Part shown: piece after piece, positions 19,192 through 26,891 of the stretch
Numbering within the stretch: the first letter of the stretch is position 1
How the letters are laid out: every line of letters starts with the position of its first letter
DNA from: JBALVT01 sp047612385
GTDB lineage: Bacteria; Pseudomonadota; Gammaproteobacteria; Pseudomonadales; Halieaceae
DNA length: 64,000 bases
Assembly (NCBI GenBank): GCA_047612385.1
Contig: JBLGAR010000003.1
Coordinates: 28,606 to 92,605, forward strand
Direction of reading: 5' to 3'
Notes under the pieces: model-generated
Told to the model about the DNA's origin: nothing
Seen by the model: the letters and a program-made list of their open reading frames with translations, nothing else
Databases searched by the model: none
Program-made: the position numbers and the translations under genes

Positions 19192-19434
19192 TAGGTCCCT
19201 GTCTAGCCGATACTATTGCGAAGTGGTTTTTTGGCTATTTTGTGCTCGAGTATACGCATACCATGGTCGGGCTAATACCTTTGAACAACAGTAATGTAAT
19301 GATTTCTCACGATTTTTTGATTAGTTGTTGCCTGTATCACACCTACCTGCGGGACCGCATAAGAATTTGTTCCCTCCAGTGTCCTCGCCAACAAAATTTC
19401 TGCATAACAGTGCGGTACCACTTTTGATATTTCA

Positions 19435-19451
19435 GTGACAAAATTTGTCAC
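19435..19451. promoter_or_regulatory. Perfect palindrome GTGACAAA-A-TTTGTCAC, candidate PilR operator
   Basis: The two 8-bp arms are perfectly inverted around a single A at 19443. The centre lies about 139 bp upstream of the sigma54 GG element, a normal distance for an enhancer-binding protein. P. aeruginosa PilR binds TGTC-containing sites upstream of pilA, and further TGTCA/TTGTC copies follow here at 19465-19483. Assignment to PilR is inference; neither pilS nor pilR is in the window. Confidence 0.55.
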
Positions 19452-19580
19452 TATTGTAACTAGCGTGTCATTCTTAATTTGTCTTGGAGGTGGTTTCTCG
19501 GTAGTAAGAAAAATAAAGTATCCATATAAGTCATTGTATTAAAACAAGTTTTATAAAAAGCAGTGAGGCTAGTTCATTTG

Positions 19581-19596
19581 TGGCACGGTAACTGCA
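19581..19596 (+). promoter_or_regulatory. sigma54 (-24/-12) promoter of pilA
   Basis: TGGCACGG at 19581-19588 and TGCA at 19593-19596 match the RpoN consensus TGGCACG-N4-TTGC, with the invariant GG (19582-19583) and GC (19594-19595) exactly 10 nt apart. Transcription would begin near 19607, about 65 nt upstream of the pilA ATG. RpoN-dependent pilA transcription is well established in Pseudomonas and relatives. Confidence 0.88.
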
Positions 19597-19672
19597 ACAC
19601 GGACTGTGCCTGCATCGGTCCGCTCAACAACCCGGTACGCAAGAACGCTAACTTAAAATTGGAGTAGGAATT

Positions 19673-20143
19673 ATGAACACACAGAAGAACACACAACAGG
19701 GTTTTACCCTTATCGAACTGATGATCGTTATTGCGATCATCGGAATTTTGGCAGCCATCGCATTGCCTGCTTATCAGGATTATACAATCCGAGCTAAAAT
19801 GGCAGAGCCTATGGCTGCATTGGCTGAAGCAAAAACAACGATTTCTGAATACTATGCGACGCAAAGCAATACCTTCCCAACTTTGGCAAATTCAGGTTTG
19901 AATACTGACTTAGGTAAGAAAATTGCTGCATCTATTAAGTATACGAACAGCGTGGGCCGTATTGGCGTAACCATTGAAGAAGGCATAATACCAGGAGCAG
20001 CCGCATTGGTAGGTTTCTCGCTTTCCGCTGTCACTAGATCAGATGGGTCTATCATCTGGATATGCGGCACGACTTCTCAGGCTTCTGGTGTAACCTCAAA
20101 CGTTGATGCTAAGTACTTGCCTTCGAGCTGCAGAGGCATCTAA
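19673..20143 (+). CDS. pilA: PilA, type IVa major pilin
   Basis: The 156-residue prepilin has a 10-residue leader ending in Gly10, then mature FTLIELMIVIAIIGILAAIA with the required Glu5 and the hydrophobic N-terminal helix. C131 and C153 would close the D-region disulfide loop near the C-terminus. A GGAG ribosome site at 19662-19665 precedes ATG 19673. The gene has its own sigma54 promoter and strong terminator, so it is a single-gene transcript, as expected for a very abundant protein. The C-terminus ends CRGI, not in the terminal serine used by TfpO-type glycosylation. Confidence 0.97.
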   Translation: MNTQKNTQQGFTLIELMIVIAIIGILAAIALPAYQDYTIRAKMAEPMAALAEAKTTISEYYATQSNTFPTLANSGLNTDLGKKIAASIKYTNSVGRIGVTIEEGIIPGAAALVGFSLSAVTRSDGSIIWICGTTSQASGVTSNVDAKYLPSSCRGI

Positions 20144-20160
20144 TCGCACGATGCATGAAA

Positions 20161-20187
20161 AGCCCGGCTCTGCCGGGCTTTTTTTTA
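20161..20187 (+). terminator. Intrinsic terminator of pilA
   Basis: An 8-bp GC-rich stem AGCCCGGC / GCCGGGCT with a TCT loop (20161-20179) is followed by a run of eight T residues. It lies 17 nt after the pilA stop. Leakage through it could give low expression of the downstream glycosyltransferase genes. Confidence 0.92.
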
Positions 20188-20307
20188 GCTTTTTTTTCTC
20201 GTAATAGTTTATTATCTCCACTCCCGTAAGCTACTGTTTTTTTTTCTCAAAACAGAAAAATTCTAAGGTGTACAAGTATCCAAAGTTCGCGTTTTTATAT
20301 TCGATAC

Positions 20308-22200
20308 TTGGTTGCCTTGAGTTTACTGACCTTTGGTGTCTACAGTCTGGGCTTTTCCGGAGAGCTACTTTTTGACGATCTTCCTAATCTGGCATCAAAT
20401 TCTTCGTTAAGGTTTGATGGCACCGTTGTCGACGCATGGAGAGTAGCGGCTTTAAGCTCCAATGCCGGTGTAACGGGGCGGCCAATCCCGATGTTCAGTT
20501 TTGCTGTGAATAGTGTTGTCTCAGGAGACATCTCTGCTTACGGCTTAAAACTGACTAATACCGTTATTCACGTCGCCATAGCCTGGCTAGTGTTCTTCCT
20601 GTCACGCCAACTCCTGCAAATTCACCCCCGGCGATTCGACGACTCCCAGCTTGGGCTGATAGCGCTTGCATCCGCGGCCATCTGGCTACTGCATCCGCTT
20701 CAGGTCTCTACGGTTTTGTATGCTGTTCAGCGCATGGCGCAACTGTCTACGTTTTTTGTGCTGTTGGGCCTGCTAGTGTTTGTCAGGTATCGACAACAAT
20801 GGGCGAGTGAAGGTGCGAATCCGGGAGATGTCCTGGCGGCATTGTTGTGGCTGGGAATAATCACCACTTTGGCGGTATACAGTAAAGAAAATGGTATTTT
20901 GTTACCGGCGCTTGTTTTAGTTATAGAATTGGTTTTCTTTAAAGGGCAGTGGGCGGGTAGGACTATCTGGCCGAACAAAGTAGTCGTCAATTTCATACTG
21001 GTTTTGGCTGCGATTACGTTTTTTGGGATATTTTTTTACGCTTTTGATTTTATCTTGGCCGGTTACACAATTCGAGAATTTACCTTGGAGGAGCGAGCTT
21101 TAACGCAGCTGCGAGTACTTTGGAGCTATCTCGGTTGGTTTTTCCTGCCAGATGTTAGCGCGATGGGGTTTCAACATGATGATATTCCTCTTTCGAGAGG
21201 ATTATTGGATCCAGTGACGACCCTCTTGTCGTTGGCTGCCTGGCTAATAGTTTTGTCAGCGGGGTATTTTTACAGACAACGTTTCCCCCTGATTATTTTT
21301 GCTCTACTGTTTTATCTAGTCGGGCACAGCATGGAGTCCGGTGTTCTCGCTCTGGAGATGGTTTATGAGCATAGGAACTATTTGCCCATAGTGGGTTTTT
21401 GCACACTTGCCGGTGCTGGTATTGTTGGGGTGGCATCTCGGTTCAATTTTAATCAGTATGTCTCGATAGGCTGTGTGAGCGCGATCTTGTTAGTTTTAAT
21501 GCTGGTTCGGGTGTCGGCCTGGTCTGACAGTGAGAGGCTTAACTTTGTGAATCTTGAGAACCATCCGGATTCGCCCAGGACTAACTTCTTATATGCTGAA
21601 ACCCTGTGGCAAAAGTACCACGGGGCATTGGCTGGCTCGGTGGAACAAGAGCAGGCAAAAGAACAATTGATTACAGCGCGTTATTATTTCCAAAGAACCT
21701 GGGAGTTGGATTCTCGCAGCCTTGCTGCCCTTATTATGCTGTACGACATTGATCAACAGTATTTCCCCAAACTCGGAGAAAAAGAAGATTGGCTGGGGAG
21801 GTTGGAGATTCTTCTTAGTGATCGGGTGTTGCAGGCGTCCGACTATAATGCGATAGACGCTCTCGTAGTCTGCGTCGCTGAGGGTGGGTGTCGAGTGGAC
21901 TATGGTCGGATGATATCCATTTTTAAAATGCTTGAAAAACGTTATCCCAGATCGCTGCCTCTTTTGTCGAGCTTCTATACCTATATTCAAGCCAGCGGAG
22001 CCAGCGATGCGGAGCTTGAAGAAATCTGTAACAAAGCGCTGCTAATTAATCCTGCAAGTCGAGACTTTCTTGCCAAACTCTTGTCGCTTCGAATTCGTCA
22101 GGGAGATATCGGTGCAATGTATGATGTCGTTTCACACTGGATGGCCGCCGATACAGCTCGCCGAGATATATTACGGCTAAAAACTTTGTTTTCCACATAG
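20308..22200 (+). CDS. GT-C membrane glycosyltransferase (TMTC/TfpW-like), first paralogue
   Basis: The 630-residue protein has about ten membrane segments in residues 1-400 and a soluble, helical, possibly TPR-like C-terminal part. The first extracytoplasmic loop has LLFDDLPNLASN, followed by GRPIPMFSF and LTNTVIHVAIAW, the layout of TMTC-type O-mannosyltransferases where the acidic pair is catalytic. Position just after pilA is where pseudomonads carry tfpO/tfpW pilin-glycosylation genes. It is a clear paralogue of the next gene (QVSTVLYAVQRM, FQHDDIPLS, EHRNYLPIVG). The start is doubtful: TTG 20308 has no ribosome site, and the paralogue suggests about 15 more N-terminal residues. Pilin as acceptor is inference. 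Confidence 0.72.
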   Translation: MVALSLLTFGVYSLGFSGELLFDDLPNLASNSSLRFDGTVVDAWRVAALSSNAGVTGRPIPMFSFAVNSVVSGDISAYGLKLTNTVIHVAIAWLVFFLSRQLLQIHPRRFDDSQLGLIALASAAIWLLHPLQVSTVLYAVQRMAQLSTFFVLLGLLVFVRYRQQWASEGANPGDVLAALLWLGIITTLAVYSKENGILLPALVLVIELVFFKGQWAGRTIWPNKVVVNFILVLAAITFFGIFFYAFDFILAGYTIREFTLEERALTQLRVLWSYLGWFFLPDVSAMGFQHDDIPLSRGLLDPVTTLLSLAAWLIVLSAGYFYRQRFPLIIFALLFYLVGHSMESGVLALEMVYEHRNYLPIVGFCTLAGAGIVGVASRFNFNQYVSIGCVSAILLVLMLVRVSAWSDSERLNFVNLENHPDSPRTNFLYAETLWQKYHGALAGSVEQEQAKEQLITARYYFQRTWELDSRSLAALIMLYDIDQQYFPKLGEKEDWLGRLEILLSDRVLQASDYNAIDALVVCVAEGGCRVDYGRMISIFKMLEKRYPRSLPLLSSFYTYIQASGASDAELEEICNKALLINPASRDFLAKLLSLRIRQGDIGAMYDVVSHWMAADTARRDILRLKTLFST

Positions 22201-22218
22201 TGGGCCGATGAGTATCAA

Positions 22219-24111
22219 ATGATTAGTCGCAAACGAATCTTAGTCGTCGCGCAGTTTTCCGGCATCTTAGCGCTGTTGCTGTTCACCCTATGGGTCTATT
22301 GGCCTGGTCAGTATGGTCCACCTTTACTCGATGATAGAGGAAGCTTAACTAAGCTGGAGACGCTTGTTGAGGATCCCACTCGGGCGCGTGAATACATATT
22401 TGGAGACAAATCTGGTTTTTTGGGTCGTCCGGTTTCTATGGCAAGTTTTGTGCTTGAAAAGCTGTATTGGGATCGCGGCACCGCGGGCACCAAACTCATT
22501 AACATGGGTCTTCATCTGTTCAACGGAGCACTTGTAGTTTGGCTGTTTAGCATGCTCCTGTCGCATCAGAAAATCCCCGCCTACCGCTGGTTTTCGCTGC
22601 TCGGAGCGGCTATCTGGCTGTTGTCTCCACTGTATGTCAGCACTGTCTTGTACATGGTGCAGCGAATGACCATTCTAGCGGCGCTCTTTATGCTTGCCGC
22701 TCTTGTCTTATATGTTTATTGGCGCGATGCCGTGGTGTCTCGACGCTTTTCATGGCATTACCTTATAGGGTTTGGATGCTGTACAGCGCTTGCTATCTTT
22801 TCAAAAGAAAACGCAGTCATAGTGCTACCTGTTGCCATTGCCATGGAAGTTTTTTGGTTTCAGGGGCGCGATAGCGTCGGTACAGTGCACCGAGGTTTTC
22901 ATAATTTTAGCGCTATATTGCTTGCGGCCGGTTCTTTTGGTGCAGTGGGAGCATTGTTCTACCTGGCGGACTGGATACAGGCGGGCTATACGCTACGTCA
23001 CTTTTCTCTGGCCGAACGACTGTTGACTGAAAGTAGAATTCTTTGGGACTACGTTGGCCAATTGTATATGCCCGAAAACCTTCGAATGGGCTTATTTCAT
23101 GACGACATCGTTGTTTCAAGCTCTTTGTTTACTCCAATTTCCACTCTGTATTCCGTTGTTGCATGGGCGCTGCTCGGGGTTGGTGTTCTGGTATTGTGCT
23201 ATGCCCGAATTGCCTGGACATTGGTGTTCGCCGTGTCGTGGTTTCTGGTTGGGCACAGTATAGAATCGACCGTGTTGGCACTGGAACTCTACTTTGAGCA
23301 TCGGAATTATTTTCCTGGAATAGGCTTAATTTTACTCCTTCTTTGTCTAGCGGGCATGCTATGTAAGCGCTATATACAGCTTACGGCGCCGATTCTAGTT
23401 ATTTTTGGCTTTTACGTTCTTTGGTTGGCGCTGCAAACCAGTTCGCAGGTACAAATCTGGTCCAGTACCCCAATGCTTCGGTTGAATCATGTCATTCATC
23501 ATCCTGAGTCAGCTCGCGCTAACGAGGAGATGGCCATACAGTTGGCGGGTGTAGGTGCTGTATCGCCTGCCCTGGAGTTCTCAAAGAAATCAGGTGATTT
23601 GGATTGGCGTGCGCGAATAGGCGACCGGCAGCTGAGAGACCTGAGTTTGTATTGTTTGGCTAATGAAGCCGTGCCTGCAGATGCCTTCGATGTGCTGGGA
23701 CAATCAAATCCTGAAAGACCATTCGCCATCGTCAGTATTTTTCACGGATTGACTAAGCTATTGCAAGGCGAGGGTTGTCCCAGCTTTGACAGACTGAAAT
23801 TAGCAGATAGACTTGTTGAAATTTTCTTGTCTGATCCGCAAAATTCTCGAGCTTCGTCAAATCTTTTTATACTCCTGGCCAGTTTTGAGAATCATTTATC
23901 TCGTTACGGCAATGCATTTGATTATATACAGCTGTCTTTGGCTGAGACGCCAGATGATACGCGGGCTCTATTAATGAAACTGCATTTCGCCACCGCATTA
24001 GGTAAAGTAGGTGATGCTGGCGAGGCGATCAAAATGTTACAAAAAAAGCGCGACGGGGGAACGTTGTCGAATGTTGACTTGCAGACCTTTGAACTGTATC
24101 TGGAGAACTAG
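22219..24111 (+). CDS. GT-C membrane glycosyltransferase (TMTC/TfpW-like), second paralogue
   Basis: This protein also has 630 residues and shares the upstream gene's plan: an N-terminal signal anchor, a first loop with PPLLDDRGSL holding the acidic pair, GRPVSMASF, LINMGLHLFNGA, then YVSTVLYMVQRM, FHDDIVVSSSLF and VGHSIESTVLALE with EHRNYFPGIG. The C-terminal 230 residues are soluble and helical. It starts at ATG 22219, 18 nt after the first copy, with only a weak ribosome site. Divergence between copies is high outside the blocks, which suggests distinct donors or acceptors rather than a recent duplication. Substrate is unknown. Confidence 0.72.
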   Translation: MISRKRILVVAQFSGILALLLFTLWVYWPGQYGPPLLDDRGSLTKLETLVEDPTRAREYIFGDKSGFLGRPVSMASFVLEKLYWDRGTAGTKLINMGLHLFNGALVVWLFSMLLSHQKIPAYRWFSLLGAAIWLLSPLYVSTVLYMVQRMTILAALFMLAALVLYVYWRDAVVSRRFSWHYLIGFGCCTALAIFSKENAVIVLPVAIAMEVFWFQGRDSVGTVHRGFHNFSAILLAAGSFGAVGALFYLADWIQAGYTLRHFSLAERLLTESRILWDYVGQLYMPENLRMGLFHDDIVVSSSLFTPISTLYSVVAWALLGVGVLVLCYARIAWTLVFAVSWFLVGHSIESTVLALELYFEHRNYFPGIGLILLLLCLAGMLCKRYIQLTAPILVIFGFYVLWLALQTSSQVQIWSSTPMLRLNHVIHHPESARANEEMAIQLAGVGAVSPALEFSKKSGDLDWRARIGDRQLRDLSLYCLANEAVPADAFDVLGQSNPERPFAIVSIFHGLTKLLQGEGCPSFDRLKLADRLVEIFLSDPQNSRASSNLFILLASFENHLSRYGNAFDYIQLSLAETPDDTRALLMKLHFATALGKVGDAGEAIKMLQKKRDGGTLSNVDLQTFELYLEN

Positions 24112-24984
24112 ATGTTGGACGTAACGATAATTATACCTGCGAAGAATGAAGAGCAGGGTCTGGCGCTACTTCTGCCGCGACTCAGGGAATCCTATCCTGA
24201 TGCGCCAGTGATTGTTGTGGATGATGGCTCTACTGATGGCACGGTCAGCGCGTGCACTGAAGCGGGAGTTTCCGTACTCTCCCATAGCTATTCAAAGGGT
24301 AATGGAGCCGCCATTAAGTCTGGCGCCAGAGCCGCTAAAACTGACTACCTCTTGTTTATGGATGGGGATGGGCAGCACGATCCGTCCGATATTGAGAAAA
24401 TGATGGAAATGCTCGAGCAGGGTTTTGATCTTGTTGTGGGTTCTCGTAGCGGCCTTGATTCGCAGGCTAGTATTGCGCGCTGGAGTGCTAACGCTTTTTA
24501 TAATCGTTTCGCCAGCTGGATGGTAAACCGTGATATCCCCGATCTGACTTCAGGCTTCCGCGCGGTCAATCGGAAAAAGTTCCTGAGTTTTTTATACTTG
24601 CTGCCAAATGGTTTTAGCTATCCCACTACCTCTACTATGGCATTTTTCAGGGCTGGGTACTCAGTGGGCTTCGTCCCTATAGCCGTGTCAAAACGCTTTG
24701 GTAAAAGCCATATCAATTGGCTGCGTGATGGGATACGTTTTTTTCTAATCATTTTTAAAATTGGTACCCTTTATTCGCCGCTAAAGATTTACTTTCCTGT
24801 ATCCGTTATGACCTCTGGTCTGGGCGTAGTGAATTATCTGATGTCGTTTGCATCCGGATCTGCTCGATTTACCAATATGAGCACGATGCTTCTGCTCGGT
24901 GGAGTTATCATATTTTTAATGGGTCTATTATCAGAGCAGTTAACAAACCTGCAATATAAAGATACCGATTCCGAGACACTCTAG
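24112..24984 (+). CDS. GT2 glycosyltransferase, polyprenyl-phosphate sugar synthase type
   Basis: The 290-residue protein is a DPM1/DPG-synthase-like GT2 enzyme. VTIIIPAKNEEQGL opens the Rossmann fold, IVVDDGSTDGT binds the nucleotide, MDGDGQHDP carries the DxD metal site, and DLVVGSR with DLTSGFRAV completes the core. Two hydrophobic segments in the last 90 residues would anchor it. Enzymes of this type move a sugar from UDP or GDP to undecaprenyl phosphate, producing the donor that GT-C transferases use. ATG 24112 follows the previous stop without a gap, so it is coupled to the twin GT-C genes. Confidence 0.85.
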   Translation: MLDVTIIIPAKNEEQGLALLLPRLRESYPDAPVIVVDDGSTDGTVSACTEAGVSVLSHSYSKGNGAAIKSGARAAKTDYLLFMDGDGQHDPSDIEKMMEMLEQGFDLVVGSRSGLDSQASIARWSANAFYNRFASWMVNRDIPDLTSGFRAVNRKKFLSFLYLLPNGFSYPTTSTMAFFRAGYSVGFVPIAVSKRFGKSHINWLRDGIRFFLIIFKIGTLYSPLKIYFPVSVMTSGLGVVNYLMSFASGSARFTNMSTMLLLGGVIIFLMGLLSEQLTNLQYKDTDSETL

Positions 24985-24999
24985 CGTTCTTGGGCCTGC

Positions 25000-25479
25000 T
25001 CAGTAAGGTATATTCAGTGCCAGTGTCTCTTTGACCTGTTCCATGACGACATAGCTGGTGGACTCCAGAACGCCGGGCAGTTTCAGCAGAGTTTCTCCCA
25101 GAAATTTTCGATAGGCATCCATGTCTGCTACTCGCGCTTTAATCAGGTAGTCAAAATTCCCGGACACGAGATAGCACTCCTGTACTTCTGGCAACTCAAA
25201 GGCCGACTGGGTAAATTCTTCAAAGATGTCCTGGGAGGTTCTATTCAGGCGAATTTGCACGAACACGACTAATGCCGCATCCAGGTATTTCGGATTGAGA
25301 ATAGCCTGGTATCCTCGAATAATCTGTTCACGCTCCAGACGTTTTACTCGCTCTTTGCACGGCGTTGTACTCAGCCCTACCTGTCTGGCCAGCTCAGCGT
25401 AGCTTGTCCGACCCTCTTTTTGTAAGACTCTCAAGATGTTTCGATCGATGCGCTTAAGTTCGTGAAGTTTTCTTTCCAT
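25000..25479 (-). CDS. lrp: Lrp/AsnC-family transcriptional regulator
   Basis: The 159-residue protein has the N-terminal winged helix (IDRNILRVLQKEGRTSYAEL, ARQVGLSTTPCKERVKRLE) and a C-terminal RAM ligand-binding domain (YLVSGNFDYLIKARVADMDA). It matches the leucine-responsive protein in length and in the HTH. An AAGGAA ribosome site precedes ATG 25479. It is divergent from ald across 197 bp, the classic arrangement for an alanine/leucine-responsive activator of alanine dehydrogenase. Whether it is the global Lrp or a local Ald regulator cannot be told from sequence alone. Confidence 0.9.
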   Translation of the reverse strand: MERKLHELKRIDRNILRVLQKEGRTSYAELARQVGLSTTPCKERVKRLEREQIIRGYQAILNPKYLDAALVVFVQIRLNRTSQDIFEEFTQSAFELPEVQECYLVSGNFDYLIKARVADMDAYRKFLGETLLKLPGVLESTSYVVMEQVKETLALNIPY

Positions 25480-25676
25480 AAGGTATTCCTTGCTATCTCA
25501 GCGGGCAGCTATGTAGGCGTTCTTGTGGATATCTTTTCATTTAAAAAAAGTATTGAAAAGGGAGGTTTTTTAGTCGATTCAGCTAGTAGATGTGTAATTA
25601 TATAGAGGAAAAGACAAAAAATGAACGCTAGAATCCCCCTTATAAACTAAGTTAACCCGGTATGTGGAGGTGGAAA

Positions 25677-26816
25677 ATGCTCATTGGTGTCCCTAAGGAA
25701 ATTAAGAATCACGAGTATCGAGTGGGTTTGACCCCAGCTGGGGTTAAGGAGCTGTGTGGGTGCGGGCACCAGGTTATGGTTGAGCACAATGGTGGCCTTG
25801 CCATCGGCTTCGACGACGATCAATATGGGGACGCAGGCGCTGAGATTGTTAGCTCTGCAGCCGAGATATTTTCCCGTGCCGATATGATTATCAAGGTAAA
25901 AGAACCCCAGCCACAAGAGTGCAAGATGCTGCACCCCGGGCAGGTCCTTTTCACTTACTTGCACCTCGCTCCCGATCTGCAGCAGACCAAGCTTCTTTTG
26001 GAATCCGGTGCGACCTGTATCGCCTATGAAACAGTGACGCAGTCGGGCCCCGGTCTACCGTTGTTGGCTCCCATGAGTGAGGTAGCGGGAAGAATGGCGA
26101 TTCAAGCGGGCGCCCATAGCCTGGAAAAGGCTCAGGGCGGTAACGGAACTTTATTAGGTGGCGTGCCAGGTGTGGAGCCCGCCAAAGTACTAGTGATCGG
26201 AGGCGGCGTCGTGGGAATTAATGCGGCTCGCATGGCAATGGGTATGGGGGCCGATGTCACAATTCTGGATCGTTCTCTGGAGCGTCTAAAAGAATTGGAT
26301 ATGATTTTTGGTGGACGCATGAAAACCATCTATTCCACTGCAGATGCTCTGGAACAGTATGTTCTGCAGGCAGATCTGGTGGTGGGCGCTGTACTTATCC
26401 CCGGTGCGGCTGCCCCAAAACTTGTTTCGCGTGATTTAGTCAGTCGAATGAAAGTGGGTGCCGTTTTAGTTGATGTGGCAATCGATCAAGGCGGTTGTTT
26501 TGAGACGAGCCGCGCCACTACACATCAGGACCCAACGTATATCGTCGATGGGGTGGTCCACTATTGCGTCGCCAATATGCCCGGTGGCGTCGCGAGAACG
26601 TCGACGATAGCGTTGACGAATGCAACGCTTCCCTATGCGGTTAGCCTGGCGAATAAGGGCGCTACTATGGCGCTTTTTGATGACGAGCATTTGAGAAATG
26701 GTTTGAACGTTCACGCTGGCATGGTGACATATCGCGCTGTCGCTGAGACCCTGGGTTACGATTATGTGGACGCACTTGCTGCCCTAAGCATGACAGAATT
26801 GAAACAATCAGCCTGA
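25677..26816 (+). CDS. ald: Alanine dehydrogenase (NAD+)
   Basis: Ald interconverts L-alanine and pyruvate plus ammonia with NAD. The 379-residue protein opens with MLIGVPKEIKNHEYRVGLTP, has the catalytic region IIKVKEPQPQE (Lys) and LFTYLHLAPD (His), and a Rossmann loop VLVIGGGVVGINAARMAMG. ATG 25677 is preferred over an upstream in-frame start at 25662 because GGAGG at 25666-25670 sits at ribosome-site distance. Divergent lrp is the probable regulator. The gene ends at a strong bidirectional terminator. Confidence 0.96.
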   Translation: MLIGVPKEIKNHEYRVGLTPAGVKELCGCGHQVMVEHNGGLAIGFDDDQYGDAGAEIVSSAAEIFSRADMIIKVKEPQPQECKMLHPGQVLFTYLHLAPDLQQTKLLLESGATCIAYETVTQSGPGLPLLAPMSEVAGRMAIQAGAHSLEKAQGGNGTLLGGVPGVEPAKVLVIGGGVVGINAARMAMGMGADVTILDRSLERLKELDMIFGGRMKTIYSTADALEQYVLQADLVVGAVLIPGAAAPKLVSRDLVSRMKVGAVLVDVAIDQGGCFETSRATTHQDPTYIVDGVVHYCVANMPGGVARTSTIALTNATLPYAVSLANKGATMALFDDEHLRNGLNVHAGMVTYRAVAETLGYDYVDALAALSMTELKQSA

Positions 26817-26830
26817 TACCTCATCAGTTT

Positions 26831-26865
26831 CAATAAGGCCGCAAACACGGTTTGCGGCCTTATTG
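26831..26865. terminator. Bidirectional terminator between ald and glcB
   Basis: A perfect 16-bp stem (26831-26846 paired with 26850-26865) closes on an ACG loop. The GC core GGCCGC is flanked by AATAA/TTATT, so U-tracts are modest on both strands. It lies 14 nt after the ald stop and 26 nt past the glcB stop, serving two convergent genes. Confidence 0.85.
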
Positions 26866-26891
26866 ATTCATCGCATTCGTAGCGCTTTCGA

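Larger units (their letters stand above)
19192..19672. other. pilB-pilA divergent control region (no gene)
   Basis: This 481-bp gap is the only stretch over 300 bases without a gene. It separates pilB (-) from pilA (+) and is AT-rich compared with its flanks. It holds a 17-bp palindrome at 19435-19451, more TGTC elements at 19466-19469 and 19480-19483, a short inverted repeat AAAAC-AA-GTTTT at 19541-19552, and a sigma54 promoter at 19581-19596. A 61-codon frame at 19242-19427 has no ribosome site or recognisable protein character, and I do not call it a gene. Confidence 0.8.

Noticed and set aside
19242..19427. A 61-codon frame in the pilB-pilA gap
   Set aside because: No ribosome site, no recognisable domain, and it overlaps the regulatory region; composition does not look coding.
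20234..20255. CTGTTTT/AAAACAG hairpin upstream of the first GT-C gene as an attenuator
   Set aside because: Seven AT-rich pairs around an eight-base loop make a weak structure; the real terminator is the GC-rich stem at 20161-20179.
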